A stretch of 64,000 nucleotides of DNA from Apilactobacillus kunkeei (GTDB lineage: Bacteria; Bacillota; Bacilli; Lactobacillales; Lactobacillaceae): the NCBI RefSeq assembly GCF_005930975.1, contig NZ_VBSE01000036.1, forward strand, positions 1 to 64,000, written 5' to 3'. Below the pieces are notes generated by a model that was not told the DNA's origin, ran no database searches, and was given only the letters and a program-made list of their open reading frames with translations. This document shows, one piece after another, positions 53,486 through 62,330 of this stretch. Every line of letters begins with the position of its first letter. Positions within the stretch are counted from its first letter, which is position 1. Made by a program: the position numbers and the translations under genes.

Positions 53486-53824
53486 ATGTGGGCTAGCTTA
53501 ACACTGATAATGTTATTCATTTATATAGCAGTAACCATAATTGGTATCACCAGGGTCTCCGTCAAAAGAGTCATTCAATGGTTAATTGCTAGTCGAGTAA
53601 TATATATATTAATACTAATTACGCAAATTGTTATCACCATTAGAGTATCGGACCATCGTTTCTACACCGCAATAATCGCTGATGTATTATCTGTACTACT
53701 TGGTGGTCTAACAGAATTAAACTATACAAACAAGCAACAAAATCACATTATTAATTTTAATGTAATTGGTCTCATCATTGTTATCATAGCTTTGATTACC
53801 ATTACAATCTATAATGTAATATAA
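53486..53824 (+). CDS. small hydrophobic membrane protein, unknown function
   Basis: I do not recognise this 112-residue protein. It has about four hydrophobic segments (near 4-22, 32-52, 60-78, 92-111) and few charged residues, consistent with a small polytopic membrane protein. I start it at 53486 (MWASLTL) with TTAGGAGG 5-6 nt upstream; the frame reaches ten codons farther without a site. It is divergent from the 2-hydroxyacid dehydrogenase gene and convergent with the racemase gene. Confidence 0.72.
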   Translation: MWASLTLIMLFIYIAVTIIGITRVSVKRVIQWLIASRVIYILILITQIVITIRVSDHRFYTAIIADVLSVLLGGLTELNYTNKQQNHIINFNVIGLIIVIIALITITIYNVI

Positions 53825-53856
53825 AAAAGACATCGAATTATTCGATGTCTTTTTTT
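53823..53856. terminator. bidirectional terminator
   Basis: AAAAAAGACATCGAA and TTCGATGTCTTTTTTT form a perfect stem around TTA. It lies at the convergent ends of the small membrane protein and racemase genes, overlapping the racemase stop. Confidence 0.88.
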
Positions 53857-54557
53857 CTGTTATTTAAAGCTAATTCAATTGAACGATCAACTAAAACTGA
53901 TTGAGCATCAATCACAGGATAATTATGATCTGAAGCACGTTCTTCAGCGACAGATAATTCTGTACATCCCAAAATTATTACATCACAATCCATCTCGTTT
54001 TTCATTTCATTTAAGATATGATGATATAGTTCTTTATTAACTTTATTTTGTTCTTTGACATATTTGTATATCAAATCCATTGTCTCTTCTTGAATATGCT
54101 CAGATGGTTTTACGATTTCATAACCAGCATTTTGCACTTCTGTATCATAAATACCATCAAAAATGGTTCCCTTGGTGGCAATCAAACCAATTCTTTTAGC
54201 ACTAGGATAAACATTACTGATTTCAGCAACAGCTTCTTTTGGCATATGCAAAATTGGCACATCAGTCTCTGACTGTAGCTCATCGAAAAAGAAATGAGCA
54301 GTGTTACAGGGAATCACAAAGAAATCAGGTTTTAATTGTGATTGTTGCTTAATGTCTTCCTTTAATGGAATCAATGGGTTTGGTTTAGTATTGTCTAAAA
54401 TGTAATTGGTTCTGTCTGGGACAGTCGCATGATTTACAAGGATATAATTTAAATATTCCTGATCATTACTAGCTGGCGTTCGTTGATTCAATAAATGAAT
54501 GTAACTTTCGGTAGCTTCTGTTCCCATTCCACCAATAATTGAAAAGAAATGTCTCAT
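53838..54557 (-). CDS. aspartate/glutamate racemase family protein
   Basis: This 239-residue protein has the two catalytic cysteines of the family, in PCNTAHFF (near residue 83) and GCTELS (near 197), and the opening IGGMGTEAT. Members racemise aspartate or glutamate without PLP. Because it is the last gene of the asnB-murE-ligase operon, the inference is that it makes D-Asp for the cell-wall crossbridge, as the racemase next to the D-aspartate ligase does in Enterococcus faecium. The D-Asp role is inferred from context. Confidence 0.88.
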   Translation of the reverse strand: MRHFFSIIGGMGTEATESYIHLLNQRTPASNDQEYLNYILVNHATVPDRTNYILDNTKPNPLIPLKEDIKQQSQLKPDFFVIPCNTAHFFFDELQSETDVPILHMPKEAVAEISNVYPSAKRIGLIATKGTIFDGIYDTEVQNAGYEIVKPSEHIQEETMDLIYKYVKEQNKVNKELYHHILNEMKNEMDCDVIILGCTELSVAEERASDHNYPVIDAQSVLVDRSIELALNNRKKDIE

Positions 54558-54567
54558 TTTATCATCC

Positions 54568-55818
54568 CTATTTTTCGCTAAAGTAACGTTTGAAGTTCTT
54601 TGCGTAGTTATGCTTAATCCAAACGTCTAATAACCAACGCTTAAAGCTCTTGTCACGGTTATACCAGAAAGTAGTACCGTATTGGCCCTTCTTGATTAAT
54701 TGAAGAGCAAATTCTTTATCTGCGTTGTCCTTAGCATATTTTTTGAAGACTTGTTCGCCAACACCTAACCATAGGTAACGATTATCTTTATTTTCGTTAG
54801 CGTATACCGTTTCCTTATCTGATAAGTCATCAAATGCATAATCTCTAACAACCCAATCAGCTAAGTTGTAACCATTTAAACTAACGAAGAAACTACTTCT
54901 ACCTTGTCTCAAGTTAATTTCAAATAGTTTGAAAGTATTGTCTCTAGTATCATATTTCATATCAAAGTTAGCATATCCAACATAGTTAATCTTTTCAAGA
55001 AATCCTTGAACCATTGAATACAGCTTTTCGTTATATTCTGGAAGGATTGCTACGTAGTTACCGATAGCTGCTGGTGATGGATCTTCCAATAATGGATGAC
55101 CTAAACACATCATCTTAACCTTGTGGTTCTTGTCGACATAAGCATTTAAAGTACGCATATTACTGTCATCACCAGGGATAAAATCTTGAAGAATCAAGTC
55201 AGAAGTATAGCCATTGGTATAAATCTTTTCAATTATATCCTCAAACTCTTCTTGTGATTCAATAATGAATGCTTTCTTTCTGCCTTCAAAGTGAACATCC
55301 AACCATTCAACACTGTTGGTAGGTTTTAATGCAACTGGATAACCAAATGGTTGTTCAATCTTTTCATCACTTTCAAAGTCTTTCTTAGAAATAATCTTTG
55401 TCTTTGGATATGGCAAATCGTATTCTTCACATAACTTATAGAAGTTTTCTTTACTGTTTAATTTCTTGATTAAATCATAATCAACGTATGGGCAAACAAA
55501 AACATCTTCTAGTTCATCCTTATGTTTTGAAATTAATTCAGCATAACCATCACCACAACCAATTAAGATAACTGGTTCTTCATGTGATGCATATTCCTTC
55601 TTAAGTTCTTTCATTGATTCAATCCATTTTGGATCTTCACTAAAGCCATCAATCAAAGTTAAATCAACAATTTTTGTAAAACGTGTAGGTGCAAGCGCTT
55701 TTTCAGCGTAAGCCTTCACGGGTTGTCTGTATTTTTCGTATAATGAACGAGCCATTCCATAAGCATTGAAATCACTACCTAATAGAACAACTGTAAAATT
55801 AGATTCTAAATTACTCAT
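54568..55818 (-). CDS. ATP-grasp ligase, probable D-aspartate ligase
   Basis: This 416-residue protein is an ATP-grasp carboxylate-amine ligase. The middle has the ATP-grasp core with QPFGYPVALKPTNSVEW (near residue 152), the PGDDSNMRTL loop (near 213) and acidic metal ligands in FKLFEINLRQGRSS (near 282). It resembles the D-aspartate ligase Aslfm of Enterococcus faecium, which links D-Asp to the epsilon-amino group of L-Lys in the peptidoglycan precursor. The position between murE and the racemase gene supports this. Its start overlaps murE by 8 nt. Confidence 0.85.
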   Translation of the reverse strand: MSNLESNFTVVLLGSDFNAYGMARSLYEKYRQPVKAYAEKALAPTRFTKIVDLTLIDGFSEDPKWIESMKELKKEYASHEEPVILIGCGDGYAELISKHKDELEDVFVCPYVDYDLIKKLNSKENFYKLCEEYDLPYPKTKIISKKDFESDEKIEQPFGYPVALKPTNSVEWLDVHFEGRKKAFIIESQEEFEDIIEKIYTNGYTSDLILQDFIPGDDSNMRTLNAYVDKNHKVKMMCLGHPLLEDPSPAAIGNYVAILPEYNEKLYSMVQGFLEKINYVGYANFDMKYDTRDNTFKLFEINLRQGRSSFFVSLNGYNLADWVVRDYAFDDLSDKETVYANENKDNRYLWLGVGEQVFKKYAKDNADKEFALQLIKKGQYGTTFWYNRDKSFKRWLLDVWIKHNYAKNFKRYFSEK

Positions 55819-57349
55819 TATCTATCCCTCTCAAAACATTTTGTACCACGACGGGATCTGTTTCGTATGGAGTATCTACGCCGTTGATTTTTTGGTAAGG
55901 ATCTCTTCCTTTACCAGCAACTACTATCATAGCATTATTATCACCGGCGTGAATAGCCTTTTTAATAGCTACTTTTCTGTCTAGTTCAATATGAACATCG
56001 ACTTTATCATGATCAATGTAAGAATCTATCTCATTAATAATATCTTTGGGATCTTCAAATGCAGGATCATCAGAAGTCAAAAAGGCAATATCAGCACTTT
56101 CAGTTAACGCTTTTCCAAAACCTTCTCTACGATCTAGTCCCTTATTACCAGGACTTCCCACTACAACGATTACCTTTCCATCAGGATTATTGCTCTTTAA
56201 GAATCCTAATAGAGCGTGCATGCTAGCATAGTTGTGAGCATAATCAACGTAAATTGTACCGTTATTATTAGACTTGTATGATTCCATTCTTCCCGGAACA
56301 AATACTTCATTCAATCCTTTTTTGGCGTCGGAAGCACTAGCATCATCTAAAGCTGCCGCAATAATTGCAGACATCGCATTGGCTTCGTTATAGTCTCCAA
56401 CAACGCCAATCTTGTAGTCATCTTCGATATTCATCTTCTTAGCCTTTCGACTATTTGCAAATACCCTTATTTCATTGCTATCGATTGTGTCAGAGATGCT
56501 TGAAAAATTGAAATCAATTTGTGCGTCTTTAAATTCTTTTTTATCCCTACTGAATAAATAAATATTATCTTCATCAGTAGTTGCTTTAGCAGCTTCATAA
56601 ACATCTAACATGTAATCTGTGTCTGCATCAATAATACAATGTGTGGAATTAACCATTAATTGTTCCTTACAATGTAGATAATCTGCAAATGTTGGATGTT
56701 CATTTGGACCAATATGATCCGGTGAAATATTTAAGAAAATGCCTACATCAAAATGAAGTCCATAGACTCTTAATTTTTTGTATGCTTGTGATGAAACTTC
56801 CATCACTAAACTTGTCATTCCATTATTGACCGCTTGTCTCATATAGTTAAAAATATCTAATGATTCAGGAGTGGTTAAGTGTGACTTGAAACGTTGTGAA
56901 GGTTCTTTTCCAACAACAGTATCAATCGTAGAAATCAATGCGGTTTTGTTGTTATTAGTGTTGTCTAAAATACTCTTAGCAAAGTAAGAAGATGTTGTTT
57001 TCCCCTTGGTACCGGTATAAGCAATTACAAACAAATCATTTTGAGGATAGTAGTAAAAGGCAGCGCCTACTAGAGACATTGCCTTTTGCACGTTATTCAC
57101 AATGATTTGAGTTAAGCCATTACCTTCATCATACTTTTGTTCGGCAACATAACCAGTCGCACCCATTTTCTTAGCCATTGCCAAGTATTCAGGTTTGAAG
57201 TTTCCTTTACAAAAGAACAATGTATTTGGTTTAACATTTCTGGAATCGTAAGTTACTTCATCAAACGATACATCCTCACCTGATACAATTTCTTGTATTA
57301 GTCCATGTTCAGCTAATATTGTTTTTATTTCATCAATTCCAAGAGCCAT
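55811..57349 (-). CDS. murE: UDP-MurNAc-tripeptide synthetase, L-lysine type
   Basis: This 512-residue enzyme adds the third amino acid of the peptide stem. The ATP loop is YTGTKGKTTSSYF (near residue 110), and the substrate-specific motif DDPA in LTSDDPAFEDP (near residue 425) matches the DNPA-type of L-lysine enzymes rather than DNPR for diaminopimelate. TTPESLD near 160 and HNYASMHALL near 370 are standard. It lies between asnB and the ATP-grasp ligase, overlapping the latter by 8 nt. Confidence 0.93.
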   Translation of the reverse strand: MALGIDEIKTILAEHGLIQEIVSGEDVSFDEVTYDSRNVKPNTLFFCKGNFKPEYLAMAKKMGATGYVAEQKYDEGNGLTQIIVNNVQKAMSLVGAAFYYYPQNDLFVIAYTGTKGKTTSSYFAKSILDNTNNNKTALISTIDTVVGKEPSQRFKSHLTTPESLDIFNYMRQAVNNGMTSLVMEVSSQAYKKLRVYGLHFDVGIFLNISPDHIGPNEHPTFADYLHCKEQLMVNSTHCIIDADTDYMLDVYEAAKATTDEDNIYLFSRDKKEFKDAQIDFNFSSISDTIDSNEIRVFANSRKAKKMNIEDDYKIGVVGDYNEANAMSAIIAAALDDASASDAKKGLNEVFVPGRMESYKSNNNGTIYVDYAHNYASMHALLGFLKSNNPDGKVIVVVGSPGNKGLDRREGFGKALTESADIAFLTSDDPAFEDPKDIINEIDSYIDHDKVDVHIELDRKVAIKKAIHAGDNNAMIVVAGKGRDPYQKINGVDTPYETDPVVVQNVLRGIDNE

Positions 57350-57381
57350 TGTTTTTACTTCCTTATATCAAGATTTAAAAA

Positions 57382-59265
57382 TTATGCTTGTAGTTGTACC
57401 TTGTTAATAGTATCAGCATTTGTATCTTCTGGGAAGTATACTTCATACCATAAAATAAATAGGTAAGGTGTCATAATTTTTTGCATGCTTGACTTACCTT
57501 CATCGTGTTCCTTTAGAATTCTTAACAATTCATCAGTGTTAAAGAACTTTTCAGCAACATCAGAAGTAAAGGCTCTAACAATTCTTTCATGGAACTTAGG
57601 TTCTCTAATCCATGATGCAATTGGTGATGGGAAACCAAGTTTTTCCTTCATAGCAACCTTATCAGGTAATGCTCGTTCAGCTGCTTTACGAAGTGAAATT
57701 TTAGTTCCTTCTTTGTTGATACGAGTCTTAATTGGCATGGTTGCAGCAAATTCAGCAACCTTCTTATCAACTAATGGCGTTCTAACTTCAAGAGAGTTAG
57801 CCATACTCATACGGTCAGCTTTTTGAAGAATATCAAATGGTAACCATGCATTGATATCAAAGTATTGCATTTGAGTCATTTCGTCTTTGTCAGCTACTTC
57901 ATCAAAAATGTATTTTGAGTATGCACCTGAATCAACGTTCAATGATGGATCCTTCAATAGTTTATTTCTGTCATCGTAGTTGTACACATAGTTAACACGA
58001 TAGTATCTTTCACTCAATGGTTGCGCCCCACGAATTAAGAAACGACGACCGTGGAAACGAGGCATCTTAGTAGCCATCTTAGCTAATGCATTACGAATAA
58101 ATCCAGGAACGTATTTTTGGTATCTTTCAAACGGAATAGCTTCTAGGTATGTGTTGTAACCACCGAAGAATTCATCGGCACCTTCACCAGATAAAGCAAC
58201 TTTAACTTCTTTACTAGTACCTTGAGCTAAATAGAATAATTGAATAGCTGATGGGTTGGAAAGTGGTTCATCCATGTAGTACATCATAGTTGGTAAGAAA
58301 TCAAAGTAGTCATCACCAGTAATCTTGATAGGTGTGTTCTTTTGACCGATTTGTTGAGCAAAGTCAGTTGACCATGATAATTCACTAAACTTAGAATCGT
58401 TGAAACCAAGTGAGAATGACTTAATTGGTTTTAATTTTGAAGCTTCGTTTAGAACGTAGCTTGAGTCCACACCACTTGATAGAAAACTACCAACTTCAAC
58501 GTCGGCAATCATGTGGGCCTTTACAGAGTCCTTAACGATTGATTCAATCTTCTTAGCATCTTCTTCAACTGTTTGTGATTCATCAATGTGATCATAGTTG
58601 AACTTGTAATATCTGTGTGTTTCAGTCTTCTTTTCATCAATGTGGTGAATGAAGTAAGTACCAGGCATTACTTTGTAAACGTTTTTGAACATTGTCTCTG
58701 CTGATGGAATAAATTCAAAACTTAAGTGAATTGGTAGAAGTTTTAGGTTTAATTCCTTCTTGAATGCAGGGTTTGATAAGAATGCTTTTAATTCAGAACC
58801 GTACATAAATGCATCGCCATCATCGTAGTAGTATAGTGGCTTGATTCCGAAATGATCACGGGCACCAAAGATTTCGTTGTTAGCACTATCATAAATAACA
58901 AATGCGTACATACCACGAAGCTTATCCAATAGTTTTGGACCCCATGCTTCATAACCACGAATTAGAACTTCTGAGTCAACATCAGTTTCAAAGTCCCAAC
59001 CTTCAGAAATTAATTCGTCCCTAATTTCTTGGTAGTTGTAAATTTCACCATTAAAAGTTAATACTTTCTTTTTATCTTTACTGTATAGTGGTTGTCCACC
59101 ATGAGCTAAGTCAATAATTGATAGACGACGGAATCCCATTGATACCTTATCGTCTTGGAAATACTTTTCATCATCAGGGCCACGATGCTTAATTCGATTT
59201 GCCATCTTTTCAATGGTGTCGTTAGGCACATCTTTATGATTTACATATCCACAAAATCCACACAT
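57382..59265 (-). CDS. asnB: asparagine synthetase-type amidotransferase AsnB
   Basis: This 627-residue enzyme has an N-terminal glutaminase domain with Cys2 as nucleophile (MCGFCGYVNH) and a C-terminal synthetase with the pyrophosphate motif SSGVDSSYV (near residue 265). It could make asparagine, but the operon with murE, a ligase and a racemase suggests it amidates the D-Asp bridge or another precursor carboxylate, as related AsnB/AsnH proteins do in lactococci and lactobacilli. It is the first gene of the operon. Confidence 0.9.
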   Translation of the reverse strand: MCGFCGYVNHKDVPNDTIEKMANRIKHRGPDDEKYFQDDKVSMGFRRLSIIDLAHGGQPLYSKDKKKVLTFNGEIYNYQEIRDELISEGWDFETDVDSEVLIRGYEAWGPKLLDKLRGMYAFVIYDSANNEIFGARDHFGIKPLYYYDDGDAFMYGSELKAFLSNPAFKKELNLKLLPIHLSFEFIPSAETMFKNVYKVMPGTYFIHHIDEKKTETHRYYKFNYDHIDESQTVEEDAKKIESIVKDSVKAHMIADVEVGSFLSSGVDSSYVLNEASKLKPIKSFSLGFNDSKFSELSWSTDFAQQIGQKNTPIKITGDDYFDFLPTMMYYMDEPLSNPSAIQLFYLAQGTSKEVKVALSGEGADEFFGGYNTYLEAIPFERYQKYVPGFIRNALAKMATKMPRFHGRRFLIRGAQPLSERYYRVNYVYNYDDRNKLLKDPSLNVDSGAYSKYIFDEVADKDEMTQMQYFDINAWLPFDILQKADRMSMANSLEVRTPLVDKKVAEFAATMPIKTRINKEGTKISLRKAAERALPDKVAMKEKLGFPSPIASWIREPKFHERIVRAFTSDVAEKFFNTDELLRILKEHDEGKSSMQKIMTPYLFILWYEVYFPEDTNADTINKVQLQA

Positions 59266-59487
59266 AAGTTTTATTCCCCTTTGTTTTTTAATGTATTAAT
59301 AATTTTTAGTTACTTTTTAATCGTACTTATTTTATTGTAACAAAATATTTAGATTTTAGGCCATAAAAATAGCAATTTAATCAATGATACAAATTTATAT
59401 AGTACACAAACTAATATTATTAAGTATAATCATATCTAATTTTCTGTCCAGTGAAATCGTCTAAAAACAGCTATAAATTTACATAAA

Positions 59488-59514
59488 ATAAAAAGACGCG
59501 TGTTAGCGTCTTTT
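59488..59514 (-). terminator. terminator of the UvrA-like gene
   Basis: AAAAGACGC and GCGTCTTTT form a perfect stem around TAACAC, followed on the minus strand by TTATTTTA. The rest of 59266-59512 (247 nt) is AT-rich with no gene I can support; it must hold the asnB promoter. Confidence 0.82.
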
Positions 59515-61774
59515 ATTTACGAGCGTTGTTATACTCCTTCATTGCTATTCCTGTGACTGATTTATCATCGTTTAATGCGTTTTCTGGTGTTCCTGAATAT
59601 AGGATTTCACCACCGTAACGACCTGCCTTAGGGCCAACATCAATCATCCAATCTGACTTACTAATTACAGATAAATTATGTTCAACAATGATTAAAGTGT
59701 TACCTTTTTCTACTAATTCATCAAATAAATTAGTCATTATTGATACGTCTTTCATATGCAACCCAGCAGTTGGTTCATCTAACAAGTAAACAGTACCAGT
59801 CTTGTTAAGTTGTAGTGCTAGTTTTAATCTTTGAACTTCCCCACCTGATAATGTATCAAGTGATTGGCCAAGTGAAAGATAATCCAAGCCAACCTTTTGC
59901 ATATTAACTAACTTGTCATGTATTTCGGAAACATCACCGAAATACTTAATTGCTTCTTTGATTGATAGGTTCAATACTTCAGCAATGTCTAAACCATTTA
60001 GTTTGTATTGCAGTGCCTCATCACTGTAACGTTTACCGTGACACTTTTCACAAGTTTGAACAACTGGATCCATGAATGCCATATTAGTGATTTGCACTCC
60101 TCGACCTTTACATAAAGGACATTTACCTTTTCCGTTGTAACTAAATAGCTGTCTTGAAACCTTATTAGCATCCCCAAATAACTTTCTAATATTATCCAAA
60201 ATATTTAGATAGGTAGCTGGTGTTGAACGAATGTTAACCCCAACAGCATCTTGAGTTAAATCAATATATCCGGTCTTTAACTTGTCCTTAACAGCTTGAA
60301 TTAAAGAACTCTTACCAGATCCAGCAACACCCGAAATAACAGTTTGCGCGTTTAATGGAATTGATACATTAGCATGCTTTAAATTATGGATGTTAACATC
60401 CTTTAAATCTAAGGTATCAGAAAAATCCTTAGTCTTCTTAAATACTAATGGTTCTTGTAACAACTTACCTGTGATAGTGTCACTTTTAAGTAATTCAGAA
60501 TACTTACCATCAAACATGATTTGCCCACCGTTTTTACCCGGTTTAGGACCTATTTCAACAACGTAATCAGCTATTGGAATCAATTCAGGGTTATGTTCAA
60601 CAACTAGGACTGTGTTCCCCTTATCCTTTAATTTTCTCAATGCTTGACTGATTAGTTTAATATCTGCTGGATGTAGTCCAACACTTGGTTCGTCTAAAAT
60701 ATAAACCATGTCAGATAGCGAACTATTCATGTACTTAGCAATCTTAATTCTTTGGGTTTCCCCACCTGATAATGTGTCGGTACTTCTATCCAATGTTAAG
60801 TAGCCTAACCCTAAATCAATTAACGATTGAATCTTAGTAGTTAGTTCTCTTAATAAATCAACTGTAAGTTTTTCATCGATTGAATCTAAAAATTCAATAA
60901 CATGATTTAAGTCCATTTGTAAAACATCAGCAATATTATCTCCATTAATCTTACAAGTGAGAACTTCTGGTCTTAACTTTGTACCGTGGCACTTATCACA
61001 AGCCGTTCTAGTAACGATATCTTGAATGGCTTCCTTGTGGTGTTCTCCTTCTTTGCTTTCAATGATTGAACGTTTAATTCTTGGAATTACACCTTCATAA
61101 AGAATAGATTTTTTCCATTCCTTAGGAGCATTAGTTAAATGATGTTGTGGTGCATAAAGTAAATCGTTTAATTCTTTTTCAGAGTAGTCTTTAATCTTCT
61201 TATCGTTATCAAATAAACCAGTATATGCATATCGTTTCCAACGCCATGTTCCAGGTCCAAAACTTACGAATGTAATTGCCCCTTCGTTTAATGATTTATC
61301 ATAATCAATAACTTTATCTGGATTAATGTGATCAATATAACCTAGTCCCTGACACTTATCACACATTCCTTGGGGTAAGTTGAATGAAAATGTATCTGAG
61401 TATCCAACCCAAGGCTTACCAATTCTGGAGAATAACAATCTCAATAATGAATAAATTCCAGTGTAGGTAGCAAGTGTTGAACGTGGATTTTTTCCGACCT
61501 TCTTTTGTTGAATCACAATCGCTACAGGTAGATTGTCAATTCTTCCTACGTGTGGAGCTCCATACTTTGGTAGATACTGTTGTGTGAAACTGGGAAATGT
61601 TTCGTTTAACTCTCTTCTAGAGTTTGCAGCAATCGTATCAAAAACAAGTGAAGACTTTCCGGCACCAGATAGGCCCGTAAAAACAGTAATCGCATGTTTT
61701 TTGATACTGATATCCAAGTGCTTTAAGTTGTTTTGAAAAGCATTATGAACCTCGATATAATCTTGATTTGGCAT
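59513..61774 (-). CDS. class II UvrA-like ABC ATPase
   Basis: This 753-residue protein has two ABC ATPase halves and zinc-finger inserts (CDKCQGLGY, CKGRGVQ). It is shorter than the 940 residues of UvrA and lacks the UvrB-binding insert, so it is the class II type (UvrA2), linked in other bacteria to DNA-damage or DNA-binding-drug tolerance. Signature motifs TLSGGETQRIKIAK and TLSGGEVQRLKLAL and Walker A GLSGAGKSSLVFDT and GVAGSGKSSL are visible. It cannot replace UvrA in standard excision repair. It is monocistronic. Confidence 0.9.
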   Translation of the reverse strand: MPNQDYIEVHNAFQNNLKHLDISIKKHAITVFTGLSGAGKSSLVFDTIAANSRRELNETFPSFTQQYLPKYGAPHVGRIDNLPVAIVIQQKKVGKNPRSTLATYTGIYSLLRLLFSRIGKPWVGYSDTFSFNLPQGMCDKCQGLGYIDHINPDKVIDYDKSLNEGAITFVSFGPGTWRWKRYAYTGLFDNDKKIKDYSEKELNDLLYAPQHHLTNAPKEWKKSILYEGVIPRIKRSIIESKEGEHHKEAIQDIVTRTACDKCHGTKLRPEVLTCKINGDNIADVLQMDLNHVIEFLDSIDEKLTVDLLRELTTKIQSLIDLGLGYLTLDRSTDTLSGGETQRIKIAKYMNSSLSDMVYILDEPSVGLHPADIKLISQALRKLKDKGNTVLVVEHNPELIPIADYVVEIGPKPGKNGGQIMFDGKYSELLKSDTITGKLLQEPLVFKKTKDFSDTLDLKDVNIHNLKHANVSIPLNAQTVISGVAGSGKSSLIQAVKDKLKTGYIDLTQDAVGVNIRSTPATYLNILDNIRKLFGDANKVSRQLFSYNGKGKCPLCKGRGVQITNMAFMDPVVQTCEKCHGKRYSDEALQYKLNGLDIAEVLNLSIKEAIKYFGDVSEIHDKLVNMQKVGLDYLSLGQSLDTLSGGEVQRLKLALQLNKTGTVYLLDEPTAGLHMKDVSIMTNLFDELVEKGNTLIIVEHNLSVISKSDWMIDVGPKAGRYGGEILYSGTPENALNDDKSVTGIAMKEYNNARK

Positions 61775-61880
61775 TTCAATCCTCCTGAATTCACTTTATA
61801 TTAACAATTATAGTAGTTATAAGAATCATTTTCATTTAACTTGTTTAATAATTAAGAATTTATAAAATTAATCTGTTTTC

Positions 61881-61910
61881 TTGAGAAAAGCGAATTTTTA
61901 ATACTATAAT
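61881..61910 (+). promoter_or_regulatory. promoter of the hypothetical gene at 61952
   Basis: TTGAGA (61881-61886) and a perfect TATAAT (61905-61910) are 18 nt apart, 42 nt before the ATG. Confidence 0.68.
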
Positions 61911-61951
61911 GAAGACACGAGCATAATATCTAATTGAAAGAAGATGAAATT

Positions 61952-62290
61952 ATGGCAGAAGAAAAAAAAGATAAAATGATTGGTTTAGTAATGTTCATTT
62001 GTAACAAGTACAATCATAAGGATTTTCGTTTTTCAAAGTCTTTAATCTCTCATAGTTATGATGAAACTGTTGAAAGATTACAAAATGCTTATCAAGAATC
62101 ATGCAATGCTTTCAAGAAACGTATCTTACAACCAATTAAGATTCCGGCTGACACTGTCGCTATCGATTATAGTGCTGCATTTGAAAAAATGACTGCCACT
62201 AGAATCACTACTCACCAATTAAAAAAGTATTCAAAGCATGCCTTAATTGCTAAGGAAATGTTAGAACGAATCAATGAACCATTAGACTAA
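61952..62290 (+). CDS. conserved hypothetical protein, unknown function
   Basis: I do not recognise this 112-residue protein. It is soluble, Lys-rich and likely mostly helical, with a MICNKYNHKDF-like aromatic stretch near the N-terminus and LKKYSKHALIAKEMLERI at the end; no enzyme motif is apparent. I start it at ATG 61952 (MAEEKKDKM). The ribosome site (AAAGAAG) is modest; a TTG 18 nt upstream is possible. It has a good promoter and a terminator and is convergent with the peptidase gene. Confidence 0.75.
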   Translation: MAEEKKDKMIGLVMFICNKYNHKDFRFSKSLISHSYDETVERLQNAYQESCNAFKKRILQPIKIPADTVAIDYSAAFEKMTATRITTHQLKKYSKHALIAKEMLERINEPLD

Positions 62291-62298
62291 TAAATGAC

Positions 62299-62330
62299 AA
62301 AAAAGCCATCCTAATTCTGGATGGCTTTTT
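62299..62330. terminator. bidirectional terminator
   Basis: AAAAAGCCATCC and GGATGGCTTTTT form a perfect stem around TAATTCT, between the hypothetical gene and the convergent peptidase gene. Confidence 0.87.
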
